A stretch of 64,000 nt of DNA from Vulpes vulpes (lineage: Eukaryota > Chordata > Mammalia > Carnivora > Canidae): positions 59,955,148-60,019,147 of the forward strand of contig NC_132781.1 of assembly GCF_048418805.1 (NCBI RefSeq), read 5' to 3'. The translations under genes and the position numbers were made by a program. How positions within the stretch are numbered: position 1 is the first letter of the stretch; each line of letters begins with the position of its first letter. The notes below the pieces were generated by a model. It did no database searches. It was not told the DNA's origin and saw only the letters and a program-made list of their open reading frames with translations. Below are positions 22,526 to 34,927 of the stretch, in pieces.

Positions 22526-23169
22526 CATTCACTTGTTTCCTGTCTTTGAGACGGCGGAGAGAAACTAGGATGAGGAAAAGGGAGGAAGATCATATGAAGA
22601 GGTTGACCCCCAGTCTCTGTTCCCAAAGACCCCTCAGCCTTCCTACCTGTGGGCTTGACAGAGGAGAGTCAGGGTCCTGACCAGTTTCAGGGCCTGCCAG
22701 GGAGTTGAGATCAGGCTCTGAATCTGTGAGGAAGCAGGGCAGGGCAAGTGCCGATCTACTTTCAGAAAAGTGCAATCTCTTCTCTCTATGTACAGTGGAT
22801 GTTGGTGATGGGAGGGGAGACCCAGGGGCCTGTCCTCCGTGAATCTTAGAGCCCTGAGGGCATTGTCCCTGTGATCTTCCCAAGAGAGAAGAACATTGTC
22901 CTCACTGAACTCTGAGCCTTGGGGAACCTGGGCTCTAGAGGTGTAGCCCCATATTCCTGGAAAGGGAATTAGGGCCATGCAGCAACAGGGGTAGTGGTGT
23001 TTTGAGCACATGTATGTGAAGCATGTACACGAACATGTGTGTTCTTGCACATACACATGTTCTCTATTCATGCATGTGCTCCTTGCATGTCTGTAGGTGG
23101 GCTTATGTGTGCCTACCGGGAAGGAGAGGTGATGGCTTCTGAAGTTCTGTCTCCATGCATGACTGTATC

Positions 23170-23300
23170 TAGGCACAGGAATAGTGCTATGAGGAAGGGA
23201 TTAAAATACAGGCTCTGGAGCCATTTGGAATAGATTCAGATGCTGGCTCTGCCGTTTATATGCTGTGTGAGTTTTTATAATATTTAACTTCTTTGAGCCT
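23170..23300 (+). mobile_element. MIR
   Basis: CAGGCTCTGGAGCC, then TGCTGGCTCTGCC and TTGAGCCTCATTTTG fit a sense MIR. The copy A counterpart is near 7670-7760. Confidence 0.6.
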
Positions 23301-23499
23301 CATTTTGTGTGTGTGTGTGGTTTTTGTTTGCCTTTCTTAAACATTTTATTACTTCAGTTTCTTAAGGCAGATATCCCAGTTACATTAATTATTAAATGGG
23401 GGAATTTGGGCAAATTGTTTAGCTTCTCTAAACCACATTATCCTCATTTATAAATGCATAGCAATCTCAACTTTATTTTCTTTTTTCTATTTTTTCCCT

Positions 23500-24510
23500 T
23501 AATAGCCTTAATTTTTTTAGAGCAGTTATAAATTTATAGCAAAATTGATCACATGGTACAGAGAGTTCCCACATGCCTGCAGGCCCCATACACACACTGA
23601 ACTTCCCCAATTATCCACATCCCTACAAGAATGTTACAGTTGTCATAATTGATGAACTCCACTGACACATCATCATCACTCAAATCCATAGTTTACATTA
23701 GGGGTCACTCTTGGTGTTGTACATTCTATGACACCACTATAGTATCATAGAGAATAGTTTTAGTGGCCCTAACATCTTTTGTGTTCCACCTGATCATTCC
23801 TCTCTCCCACCTATGCCCTGGCAACCACTGATCTTTTACTGTCTCCACAGTTTTACCTTTTCCAGAATGCCATATAATGGAATCATATAGTATGTAGCTT
23901 TTTCAGATTGACTTTTTTCATTTAGTAATATGCATTTAAGTTTTCTCCATGTGTTTTCCAGACTTAATAGCTTACCTTTTTTTTTTTTTTTACTGAATAA
24001 CATTTCATTGTTTGGACATATCACTATTTATTTATCTACTCATCTACTGAAGAACAGTAGCAACGTATTTGGTGCTTCCAAGTTTGGTAATTATGAATAA
24101 AGATACCATAAACATTCATATGTAGGGTTTTGTGTGGATATGTTTTCAAGTCCTTTAGGTTAATACTAAGGAATGTGATTGCTGGATGATATAGTAAGAG
24201 TATGTTTAGTTCTGTAAGAAATTGCCAGATTGTCTGTACCTTTTGAACTTCCACAAGTAATGAATGAGAATTCTTGTTACTCCATATTTTTGTCAGCATT
24301 TGGTGTTGTCAATGTTTTGAATTCCAGCCATTCTAACGGATCTGTTGTGGTATCATACTGTGGTTTTATTTTGCATTTCCCTGATGACATGTGATGCTGA
24401 GCATTGTTTCCTATGCTTATTTTCTATCTGTATATCTTCTTTGGTGAGGTACCTTTAAAGTCTTTGGACTATTTTATTAGGGCTATTTATTTTCTTATTA
24501 TTGAATTTTT
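23500..24510 (-). mobile_element. Ancient L1M ORF2 3' region
   Basis: Minus-strand L1M remnant, with recognisable stretches near CACTGACACATCATCATC and TCCAGAATGCCATATAATGG. The same remnant lies in copy A at about 9320-9529 and 10833-11215. Confidence 0.65.
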
Positions 24511-25424
24511 GAAAAAGGAATCTTTTGATACAGATCTCAGTCTCAGGGAGCACAGAGCAGGGTGAGAAGGATGGAGAGAAGGGTAAATGGACAAATAGAA
24601 GCTTTCCATCACAACCCCATCTGGCTACCAGAGTGATCTGTATAAATTACAACACTAAAAAAAGAAGAAAAGTTAGCTGTTCTGAGCCATGCCCCCATGC
24701 TCAAGAGGGAATGTCTGCTTGTCCTCCTATGAGCTTATCTTTGCTGCTGCTGTTCACTCTGATTTGTTTCACTGCAAAGTGTGATTAGGTCTTCTCCCAT
24801 TGTTTCTCAAAACACACAATGCCCAAGGCTGTATTTACCAGGACTTGAAGGTAACACAAAAGGATAACAATGGAGAAAACTGTAAAAGTAGATCGCCAGT
24901 CTCACTGTCCCTAGATGCTGCTGGCTGTGTACTCTTTTTTTAAGGGGCTCTCCTTCTGGTCTTTTCTTGCCTTATCCTGGCAGCATCATCTTATGGCACA
25001 TTTATCTCTCCCAGAGGAAAGTCCCCTTTTCCATGTTCTCATTTTCCCAAATTCAAGTCCCTAACAACATATTTCTGGACTCACCACGGGACTGTGGGGT
25101 TGACAGACTTAGCAACTCTATGAGGAACTAATATCAATAATCTCCCCAGAGATGATATGTCCGACGAAGACAGTCACTTACACTTGTAATAAAATGCATG
25201 CTATCTCAATTTAAAGCTCTGCAATGATAATATCCTGGCTCAGGGCCTCCTCCAGAACAGTGAAGAGATAGTCTATTTACAGTATTGTGATATAAAAAAA
25301 TCTCACTAGGAATGATCTCTCCCCAAAGAAAACTGATGACAAAGACCAGCCAGTACCACTACCTAGTAGTAGGTAGTAGAGGGTGACCAACTGATCACAT
25401 AATCCATATTTCTGGATGGGAAGG
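24511..25424. other. Unassigned sequence
   Basis: Between two L1M remnants; no gene or repeat recognised. Confidence 0.45.
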
Positions 25425-26169
25425 TAATATTGTAAAAATGCCAATTTCCCCAAATTAATACATATGTTCAATAGACTCACAAAATTTTAAAAGGGTTCTG
25501 TATAGAATGTATCAAGTCTACTCTAAAACTTGTTAATGAGAGAAAATGTCCAAAAGTAACCATATGATTTCGAAAACAAAGCAGAACGATGATGGTAGGT
25601 TTGTCTTCCCAGTCAGAAAAAAAATACAACAAAGCTTTGCTAGTTAAAATAGCATAGTGTTGGCATAGGAATATAAAATCCCGCTGATGCAGCAGAGTAG
25701 AATCCAGAAATAGGCCTAAATAAAAAGGCACTTAGCCTTTATGGATGTGGCAGGAAAGAAAATTGTGGGACAAATGTATATTTAATTAAAAGATAAATTG
25801 AATAAATTTAGATCTTGACATTATGCCAGGTATGAAAATAAATTCCAGATGGATTTGAAGATTGAAAAGGTAAAAATCTCTAAAACTGTAACATGGAAAT
25901 ATATGAGAATATTTTTATAATTTTGTGGGTGGAATAACCCTCACTCAGCAAGATATAAATTGAAGCTGTAAAGGAAAAGATGGGCAGATTTGACTATATA
26001 AAAGTGAAAGTGTGTGTGTGGCCAATGTCATGAACAAAGTTAAATGAGAGTCAAAGGATTTGGAGAAAATAATGATGTGTATATGTATCAGACAAGATTA
26101 GTATTCATATAATAGAAAGGATTCCAAAAAATCAACAAGAAAATGACAAATATTCCAATTTTGACAGGA

Positions 26170-26715
26170 ACAATGATGTTTACCAAATAAATATTCCATA
26201 CTTAACATTGCCCACTCTTGTAGTTTGATATGAACACATGACAGCTTCTGTCCAAAGAAATAGGAGTTTAAGTAATGTGTGTTATTTCTGGATTAAGACC
26301 ACATGAAATTCTCCAGTCTGTATTTATCTGCGAAGGAGTCCATAGATTTTAATAAGCTATGGTGAACCTCTATCAGTGTGGTTTTCTTTGAATCACTATT
26401 CATAGGACAGCCCTGGTGGCTGTTTTTTTCTTTTTAAAAAGATTTTATTTATTTATTCATGAGAGACACACAGAGAGAGGCAGAGACACAGGCAGAGGGA
26501 GAAGCAGGCTCCATGCAGGGAGCCCGATGTGGGACTCAATTCCAGGACCCTGGGATCATGCCCTGAGCCAAAGGCAAAGGCTTAAACCGCTGAGCCACCC
26601 AGGTGTCTCAAGCCCTGATGACCTTGATGGATGTATTGTGTAAGCAAGAAATAAAGTTTTGTTGTGTGAAGCTATTGGGTTTTGGGGATTAATTTACTGT
26701 TGCAGTGTATAAATC
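26170..26715 (+). mobile_element. Unassigned LTR-like old repeat
   Basis: The end at 26640-26710 (AATAAAGTTTTGTTGTGTG, AAGCTATTGGGTTTTGGGG) resembles a common mammalian LTR end with an AATAAA signal. A similar end lies at 14230-14305. The family is not certain. Confidence 0.4.
26419..26610 (-). mobile_element. SINEC_Cf-type SINE
   Basis: Minus-strand SINE with duplication AGCCCTG(G/A)TG (26409-26418 and 26611-26620), inserted in an LTR-like repeat. Confidence 0.87.
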
Positions 26716-27288
26716 CATTCTGCCTAACAGTTCAATAGAAAAATGACAAAAGGATATAAACAGGCAATTCATAGAGGAAGATTAGAAAGGACCAATAAAC
26801 ATATAAAGGATAGTAAAGTATTATTTGTTTTGACCAATACATTAGCAAACATAGAAGATGTTGATACTACGTGGTATTGAATGTGTGAGGAGAAAGGTAC
26901 TTCACGTACAACAGATTGGCACAGAAATGCACAAAACCATTTTGGAGAAATGTCAGTATCTCTCAAATTCCACTTTTATGTATATAAGATATTTGAACAA
27001 TGTATGTGTACACATTTGAACAAAGAACAATGTGTGTATACAAAGTGTTCATAGAAGTATTATGTGTAATAGATATGAGAAAATAGAAACAGTTTAAATG
27101 CTCAGGAATAAAGAAAAGGTTAAATTATGGTAGCTTCATGTTATAAACTATTATTAAAATAATATGAACAAGTTAAAAACAATAGTATATTGTAGATAGT
27201 AGTGACTTGGAACCATCCTGAAGACATCTTGTTAGATGAAATGTCAAGTTTCAAAGGTAATATATTTATGTGTGATTTTAATCCTCTT

Positions 27289-28689
27289 TTTTCTATTAAA
27301 AATTTTTTTATTGGAGTTCAATTTGCCAACATACAGCATAACACCCAATGCTCATCCCACCGATGCCCCCCTCAGTGCCCATCACCCAGTCACCCCAACC
27401 CCCTGCCCACCTCCCCTTCCACCACCCCTTGTTCATTTCCCAGAGTTAGGAGTCTCTCATGTTTTGTCACCTTCTCTGATATTTCCCACTCATTTTCTCT
27501 CCTTTCCCCTTTAATCGCTTTCACTATTTTTTATATTCCCTGAATGAATTAAACCATATAATGTTTGTTTTTCTCCGATTGACTTATTTCACTCAGCATA
27601 GTACCCTCCAGTTCCATCCACGTCGAAGCAAATGGTGGGTATTTGTCGTTTCTAATGGCTGAGTAATATTCCATTGTATACATATTCCACATCTTCTTTA
27701 TCCATTCATATTTTGATGGATACCAAGGCTCCTTCCACAGTTAGCTATTGGGAACACTGCTGCTATAAACACTGGGGTGCAGGTGTCTTGGTTTTTCACT
27801 GCATCTGTATCTTTGGGGTAAATCCCCAGTAGTGCAGTTGCTGAGTTGTAGGGTAGCTCTATTTTTAACTCTTTGAGGAACCTCCACACAGTTTTCCAGA
27901 GTGGCTGTACCAGTTCACATTCCCACCAACAGTGCAAGAGGGTTCCCCTTTTTCCACATCCTCTCCAACATTTGTTGTTTCCTGTCTTGTTAATTTTCAC
28001 CATTCTCACTGGTGTGAGGTGGGATCTCATTGTGGTTTGATTTGTATTTCCCTGATGGCCAGGGATGCGGAGCATTTTCTCATGTGCTTGTTGGCCATGT
28101 CTATGTCTTCCTCTGTGAAATTTCTGTTCATGTCTTTTGCCCATTTCAGGATTGGATTGTTTGTTTCTTGGATGTTGAGTTTAATAAGTTCTTTATAGAT
28201 CTTGGATACTACTATACACTAACAATGAGACTGAAGAAAGAGAAATTAAGGAGTCAATCCCATTTACAATTGCACCCAAAACATAAGATACCTAGGAATA
28301 AACCTGACCAAAGAGGTAAAGGATCTGTACCCTAAAAACTATAGAACACTTCTGAAAGAAATTGAGGGAGACACAAAGAGATGGAAAAATATTCCATGCT
28401 CATGGATTGGCAGAATTAATATTGTGAAAATGTCAATGTTACCCAGGGCAATTTACACATTTAATGCAATCCCTATCAAAATACCATGGACTTTCTTCAG
28501 AGAGTTAGAACAAATTATTTTAAGATTTGTGTGGAATCAGAAAAGACCCCGAATAGCCAGGGGAATTTTAAAAAAAGAAAACCATAGCTGGGGGCATCAC
28601 AATGCCAGATTTCAGGTTGTACTACAAAGCTGTGGTCATCAAGACAGTGTGGTACTGGCACAAAAACAGACACATAGATCAATGGAACA
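27289..28689 (-). mobile_element. L1 with 5' inversion (twin priming)
   Basis: 27289-28210 is an L1 3' end on the minus strand (T-run, 3' UTR, ORF2 C-terminus). At about 28211 orientation flips, and 28211-28689 is upstream ORF2 sequence on the plus strand. A perfect duplication GATTTTAATCCTCTT (27274-27288 and 28690-28704) encloses both parts, so this was one event. About 0.3 kb of ORF2 is missing at the inversion joint. Confidence 0.88.
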
Positions 28690-28722
28690 GATTTTAATCC
28701 TCTTAATATATTTTTCTATTTA

Positions 28723-28915
28723 GGGGCAGCCCCGGTGGCTCGGTGGTTTAGCACCGCCTTCAGCCCAGGGCATGATCCTGGAGACCCAAGATCGATTCCC
28801 ACATCAGGCTCCCTGCATGGAGCCTGCTTCTCCCTCTGCCTTTGTCTCTCTCTCTCTCTCTCTCTGTGTCTCTCATGAATAAATAAATAAGATCTTTAAA
28901 ATATATATATATATA
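28723..28915 (+). mobile_element. SINEC_Cf-type SINE
   Basis: GGGGCAGCCCCGGTGGCTC head. Duplication TTTCTATTTA (28713-28722 and 28916-28925). Confidence 0.88.
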
Positions 28916-29040
28916 TTTCTATTTAAAGAGTATTTTTATTTTTTAAAAAAAATTTAATTTAAATTCCTTTATTTATTTATATATTTTTAAAAAGATTTTA
29001 TTCTATTTTTATCTTATTTATTTATTTACTTATTTAGGTG

Positions 29041-29076
<36 letters not shown>

Positions 29077-29083
29077 TATATTT
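29041..29083. repeat. (TA)n microsatellite
   Basis: TATATATA tracts with one TATG interruption, immediately before an L1 3' tip. Confidence 0.85.
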
Positions 29084-29230
29084 TGGAGTTTGATTTGCCA
29101 ACATATAGTATAACACCCAATGCTCATCCTATCAAGTGCCCCCCTCAGTTAGTTAATGTTAGTGTAATATTAGTTTTGGGTGTACGACATAGTGATTCAA
29201 CACTCCCATACAACACCCTCGTTACAAGTG
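29075..29230 (-). mobile_element. Two L1 3' end fragments
   Basis: A young-type tip (GATTTGCCAACATATAGTAT to about 29150) adjoins an older L1 segment (TAATATTAGTTTTGGGTG), both on the minus strand, next to a (TA)n tract. Confidence 0.65.
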
Positions 29231-29625
29231 CTCTTAATCTTTATATTTGCATATATAAAGATATCTTTTTATGTAACAGATTTTTGGGTGAAACTCAGGA
29301 GGGATTTTCACTTTGTACATGATAACTTCTGTTTGAATTTCATAACTAGACTGTATTCATGTACTACCTGTATCCTCAGAAAATAAAAAAATGGAAAGAA
29401 ATCATGGAAAGTGAGAAAAATAGGATTAAAATATTTTTAATACAGTGTCTCCTTTATGTCCTCTCTTAGCATCAAATATTGACATAAAAACCTTAAATAA
29501 GTACTTTATGATATATAAAAACATATTTAGGAGACAGGGGAAGAAAGTCATTAATTTGCTAAATCTTAAAATCACAACAGTGGCTCTAAAAAATTTCACA
29601 AACCAACTGGGTCCCCTAAAGAGAT

Positions 29626-29800
29626 CAGTGGTTCACAACTTTGGCTGTTCACTGGAATCACCTGGGAGCTTTAAAACTACTGATACCTCGGTTACATCTT
29701 AGAGATTTTGATTTAATTGGTCTGGGGTCCTGGGCATGAGGATCTTTTTAGAAGTGCCCCAGGTGATGCTACACATACAGAGGAGGCTGAGAACCACTGC
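29626..29800 (+). mobile_element. MER5A-type DNA transposon remnant
   Basis: Non-autonomous hAT-Charlie element: CAGTGGTTCACAACTTTGGC at one end, GGAATCACCTGGGAGCTTT and CCCAGGTGATGCTAC inside, GAGAACCACTGCTG at the other end. Confidence 0.82.
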
Positions 29801-30669
29801 TGTAGATAAAGTAGACACTTGGCAAATGTTTTTAACTAGGAGACCAAAGGGAATGGGGGAGTTGATTTATATGTCTCAAGGATAATGTTCTTCAAAGCAT
29901 ATAAGGGAAAAGATTCTGGCTAGAATTGGTTAAACATTGTTTCCCTCTAAAACCGGCTACTCAGTAGTCCCCTCCAATGCTGCCCTTGCAGGAATGGACT
30001 CAAATGGGAGGAGGCAAAGCCGTAGAGTTATGGCATTCTCAATTCCCTTTCTAGAATCAGAGAAGAATGTGGCCCCTTGAGAGGAACCCAAGGGAAAGCA
30101 GGAGAACTCATTAATGATATTGTATCAGAAAAGTTTCTGAACTGTCATGATAGAAGCTCCCTCAGAGGGAAGAGGCTCAATCTCAGCTTTCTTAATGAGG
30201 CTCTGGGGAGATCTTGCTAGTGAACCTCCAGGATCCTTTACTTTGATGATAATTAACCACTGGGGGTAGCTCCTAAAAACCCAATTAATCAAGTTCTGGG
30301 GTAAAAGTTTATATTCTCCTTGTGGAATGGTTGTTTGGGAATTAAGCCTGGAGCCTCTCAGCACATCAAGTCATTCTCAATGTAACTATGGCCACAACTG
30401 ATCCCAACACTATTCCTAGTCAAAGAAACACTCTATGGAGGCACACCTATTTCATTGTGTAGTCAGAGAAACATGTACATTGAGAACAAAAGTGTTGATG
30501 TTCTGGTCAGAACATAAACCATCTGGTTTGGAATTCTGGAATAGGATCCAAGAAAGGATTCTGGGAAAAGTTATGGCTGCTCTTGGTGATATCTTCATAC
30601 AAGTTAAGGCGGGGTCATAGATAGCTCCAATTTCTCCCCATGCTGTTTGGGTAGGCACTTGGGATGCAG
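29801..30669. other. Unassigned sequence with minus-strand open frames
   Basis: Two open frames of 79 and 75 codons (30125-30364, 30452-30679, minus) in succession, without recognised domains. They could be remnants of an old coding or retroviral sequence; I cannot tell. Confidence 0.35.
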
Positions 30670-30683
30670 AGTTAGTCAATTCT

Positions 30684-31901
30684 TTTTATTTTATATTATT
30701 TTTGTATACTTTTTATTGGAGTTCGATTTGCCAACATATAGTATAACACCCAGTGCTCATCCCGTCATTGTTTGTTTCTTGGGTGTTGAGTTTAATAAGC
30801 CAGAGCCAGGGGCATCACAATGCTGGATTTCAAGTTTATTACAAACCTGTGATCATCAAGACAGTGTGGTACTGGCACAAAAACAGACACATAGATCAAT
30901 GGAACAGAGTAGATAACCCAGTAATGGGTCCTGACCTTTATAGTCAGCTGATATTTGACAAAGCAGGAAAGAATATCCACTGGAAAAGGACAGTCTCTTC
31001 AGTAAATGGTGCTGGGAAAATTGGACAGCCACATGCAGAAGAATGAAACTACACCATTCTCTTACACTATACATAAATATAAGCTCAAAATGGATGAAAT
31101 ATCTATATGTGAGACAAGAATCCATCAAAATCCTAGAGGAGAACACAGACAAACAGCCTTTTTGAACTTGGCCACAGCAACTTCTAGCAATATACATCTA
31201 TGAAGACAAGGGAAACAAAAGCAAAAATGAACTATCAAGACTTCATCAAGATAAAAAGCCTCTGCACAGCAAAAGAAACAGTCCACACCCCGATGTTTCT
31301 AGCAGCAATGTCCACAATAGCCAAACCGTGGAAGGAGCCTCAGTGCCCATCGAAAGATGAATGGATAAAGAAGATGTGGTCTATGTGTACAATGGAATAT
31401 TCCTCAGCCATTAGAAACGACAAATACCCACCATTTGCTTCAACGTGGATGGAACTGGAGGGTATTATGCTGAGTGAAGTAAGTCAATCGGAGAAGGACA
31501 AACAGTGCATGTTCTCATTCATTTGGGGAATATAAATAATAGTGAAAGTGAATAGAAGGGAAGGGAGAAGAAATGTGTGGGAAATATCAGAAAGGGACAC
31601 AGAACATAAAGACTCCTAACTCTGGGAAATGAACTAGGGGTGGTGGAAGGGGAGGAGGGCAGGGGGTGGGGGTGAATGGGTGACGGGCACTGAGGGGGAC
31701 ACTTGACGGGATGAGCACTGGGTGTTATTCTGTATGTTGGTAAATTGAACACCAATAAAAAATTAATTTATTAAAAAAAAGAAACAGTCCACAAAACTAA
31801 AAGACAACCTACAGAATGGGAGAAGATATTTGCAAATGACATATCATATAAAGGGCTAGTATCCAAGATCTCTAAAGAACTTATTAAACTCAACAGCAAA
31901 A
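30684..31901 (-). mobile_element. Rearranged L1 with 5' inversion and internal loss, hosting a nested L1
   Basis: 30684-30775 is the terminal 3' UTR on the minus strand. About 30776-30800 is a short minus-strand ORF2 piece; from about 30801 to 31901 plus-strand ORF2 follows. A 14 bp duplication AGTTAGTCAATTCT (30670-30683 and 31902-31915) encloses the unit. The host is interrupted by another L1 at 31288-31776. Confidence 0.82.
31288..31776 (+). mobile_element. L1 3' end nested in another L1
   Basis: End of ORF2 (from PMFLAAMSTIAK), 3' UTR, AATAAA and A-tail. It is flanked by a 17 bp copy of the host ORF2 sequence AAAAGAAACAGTCCACA (31271-31287 and 31777-31793). The host ORF2 resumes at once after it. 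Confidence 0.88.
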
Positions 31902-31919
31902 AGTTAGTCAATTCTGAAT

Positions 31920-32045
31920 TTGAAATATGTTTACAACTTACCTGCTGGTGATGTTAGGCAAGTCACTTCACCTCTTTGAACTTCAGTTTCCTCTTCTTTA
32001 AAGTGAGATCATTAATTCCTATCAGTTAGAGTTATAGGTGATTGA
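31920..32045 (+). mobile_element. MIR
   Basis: GGCAAGTCACTTCACCTCT and CAGTTTCCTC fit the MIR core. Confidence 0.65.
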
Positions 32046-33599
32046 TTTATGCTAGTTGTCTACACATTACCATGATAACTTAGTGTACATTTGCTGGCAT
32101 CTTTAAATTTATTAAAAGTATATGATAAAAGGTCAATGTTACCTCAAAAGATGATAGAAATTATGAAGGCATTATGGCCAGGGAGCTCAAGAAAATTTGG
32201 GTCCCCTTTTAAGACTCAGCTTTCTCTTTCTGTGAGGTTATTAATGAAAATGGTGCCCAAAGAAAAATGTCAAAATGCAAGCCAGAGGTTTGAGTGGTGG
32301 TTGGTGGTAGCTGAACTTGTGTTTGCTCCTTCCCAAAAACAGATGGGCTGGATTGCCAGTGCTAGAACATTCTTTAGAATGTAGGGATTAGAACCTATAG
32401 CCTTGGCTTTGGATCATAGTTGCTATTCTGGCACAACAGATTAACTTCCTAGTGGAAGTCCTGTTTCTAGAGCACCCTGGCCAGCCCAGCCCAGAGAAAT
32501 TCCCATGAGCACCTTCAGGCTCACAATCCCCAGCTGCATCTCATCTCATGCCTCCTCTTTCTTTCAAATTTCATCAGAAACGTACTGAGGAAAAATTTGG
32601 GCCCCTGAAACACCCATAGTTTTCCTTTTGAGCAAAATGATCTTGTCTGAAATCTGTAGAGACAGGAACCCTAAGCAGATACTCATATATAGCACTTATT
32701 TTCCCTTCGTATGACATAAAGGTGCGAGTATAGAAGTTAACCAATGGCCAATAGGCCAGCAGCTGAGTAGTTAGGCTGTATGAAGAATTATTTGTGATTT
32801 CTTTAATTTCTTTTTCAGTCTTGGTTGCACTTGGTTCCTTCTTTTTTTCCTGGACCTAGCAGTGCATCTAAGGTCCTTTCTTTGTTTTTCTTATTAATTA
32901 AGGTGGTGCACTAATTATTTTTTGGTGCACTTTAGTTGAAATTCCAGTTAGGTAACATTAGTTTCAGGTGCACAATATAGTAATCCAGCACTTTCATACA
33001 TCACCCTGTGCTCATCACAAATGTACTCTTTAATCTCCATCACCTATTGAACCCATGACGCCACCCACCTCCCCTCTAGTAGCCATCAGTTTATTCTCTA
33101 TAGTTGAGAGTTGGCTTCTAGTTATTAATATTAGAAAGAAATGGGAAAGCAAATTAGCTAACCTCAAGTTAGGTCAAGTAAAATCTTACTAGGGAGAAAC
33201 TGCCTATTCAGCTTTGGCCTCACTTGTGTTAGAAGAAGTCAGTATAAGGAGCTGTCACAGGTTTTCTCTTTCAGAGCTTAACAGAAAGGTGATACCCTTT
33301 CAGATTTTCCATATAACTTCTAAGACTAATAGCAGGGACATCTTCAAAGGTCTTGTGGTCACAGTAATTCTTTACCTACAATCAATGTTCCTTTGTCTTT
33401 TTGTTGTAATGTTGACTCCCCCCCCCCCATCTCTCACTAGTTGAGTTCTGGGTCTTCTTAATTTCTATGTGAGCTAGAGGTTATGGTAAGTTCCTAGTTT
33501 TATATTCCTGAGATAATCCATGAATCAGAGATCTTTGGGTTTTGTAAACAGATTTCATTGCCAAAAGGGAAGATTTATGGCAAGCAGGTATTATGAATT
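32046..33599. other. Unassigned sequence with one L1 tip
   Basis: Apart from the L1 at 32925-33120 and a C-run near 33419-33429, nothing assignable. Confidence 0.45.
32925..33120 (-). mobile_element. Older L1 3' end fragment
   Basis: Minus-strand 3' UTR remnant (TAACATTAGTTTCAGGTGC through CATCAGTTTATTCTC). Confidence 0.65.
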
Positions 33600-33616
33600 A
33601 AGAATTTGGGGATTAA

Positions 33617-34661
33617 AAAATAAGAAGCTTTTGCACAGAAAGGATACAGTCAGCAAAACTAAAAGACAACCTACAGAATGGGAGAAGATATTTGAAAATG
33701 ACATATCAGATAAAGGGCTAGTTTCCAAGATCTATAAAGAACTTATTAAACTCAACACCAAAGAAACAAACAATCCAATCATGAAATGGGCAAAAGACAT
33801 GCACAGAAATCTCACAGAGGAAGACATACACATGGCCAACATGCACATGAGAAAATGCTCCGCATCACTTGCCATCAGGGAAATACAAATCAAAACCACA
33901 ATGAGATACCACCTCACACCAGTGAGAATGGGGAACATTAACAAGGCAGGAAACCACAAATGTTGGAGAGGATGCGGAGAAAAGGGAACCCTCTTGCACT
34001 GTTGGTGGGAATGTGACCTGGTGCAGCCACTCTGGAAAACTGTGTGGAGGTTCCTCAAAGAGTTAAAAATAGACCTGCCCTACGACCCAGCAATTGCACT
34101 GTTGGGGATTTACCCCAAAGATTCAGATGCAATGAAACTCCGGGACACCTGCACCCCAATGTTTCTAGCAGCAATGTCCACAATAGCCAAACTGTGGAAG
34201 GAGCCTCGGTGTCCATTGAAAGATGAATGGATAAAGAAGATGTGGTCTATGTATACAATGGAATATTACTCAGCCATTAGAAATGACAAATATCCACCAT
34301 GTGCTTCAACGTGGATGGAACTGAAGGGTATTATGCTGAGTGAAGTAAGTCAATCGGAGAAGGACAAACAGTGTATGTTCTCATTCATTTGGGGAATATA
34401 AATAATAGTGAAAGTGAATAGAAGGGAAGGGAGAAGAAATGTGTGGGAAATATCAGAAACGGAGACAGAACATAAAGACTCCTAACTCTGGGAAACGAAC
34501 TAGGGGTGGTGGAAGGGGAGGAGGGCAAGGGGTGGGGGTGAATGGGTGACGGGCACTGAGGGGGACACTTGACAGGATGAGCACTGGGTGTTATTCTGTA
34601 TGTTGGTAAATTGAACACCAATAAAAAATTAATTTATTAAAAAAATAATAAAAAATAAAAA
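33617..34661 (+). mobile_element. 5'-truncated L1_Canis-like element with open ORF2 C-terminus
   Basis: ORF2 C-terminal frame to 34401 (Cys-rich CWRGCGEKGTLLHCWWEC), then a complete 3' UTR with AATAAA and A-tail. The 17 bp target-site duplication AAGAATTTGGGGATTAA is perfect at 33600-33616 and 34662-34678, so the insertion is fairly recent. Confidence 0.88.
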
Positions 34662-34698
34662 AAGAATTTGGGGATTAAGTACCACTTACTTTTCAGTT

Positions 34699-34887
34699 TT
34701 TTTTAAAAGAATTTATTTATTTGTTTTAGAGAGAGTGTGTGTGAGCAGGGGGATGGGCAGAGGGAGAAGAAGAGAATCTTTACATACCCCATGATGAGCA
34801 TGGAATCTGATACAGGGCTTGATTCCGCAGCCATGAGATCATGACCTGAGTCGAAATAAAGAATTGGATGCTTAACTGACATCCCAG
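34699..34887 (-). mobile_element. Older SINEC
   Basis: Minus-strand SINE with perfect 12 bp duplication TACTTTTCAGTT (34687-34698 and 34888-34899). Confidence 0.87.
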
Positions 34888-34927
34888 TACTTTTCAGTTC
34901 TCCACAGCAGAATTATCAAAGGTCTTG

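Larger units (their letters stand above)
19345..24040. repeat. Old segmental duplication, copy B
   Basis: Counterpart of copy A. The closest block, 22500-23250 against 6780-7720, keeps stretches such as CTGCCAGGGAGTTGAGATCA. It carries its own SINEs and an old L1, absent from A. It lies about 3 kb upstream of the OR1L4-type gene in the sense of that gene. Confidence 0.82.
25425..27270 (+). mobile_element. Ancient L1M ORF2/3' remnant
   Basis: Diverged ORF2-like sequence at 25425-26165 (AATGCCAATTTCCCCAAATT type) and 26720-27270 (TAAACTATTATTAAAATAAT type). The middle, 26170-26715, is a different LTR-like repeat carrying a SINE. Confidence 0.55.

Noticed and set aside
22643..23176. 177-codon open frame on the minus strand
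   Set aside because: It lies in the duplicated noncoding block. The matching block in copy A (7095-7720) does not keep one frame throughout, and no domain or signal is recognisable.
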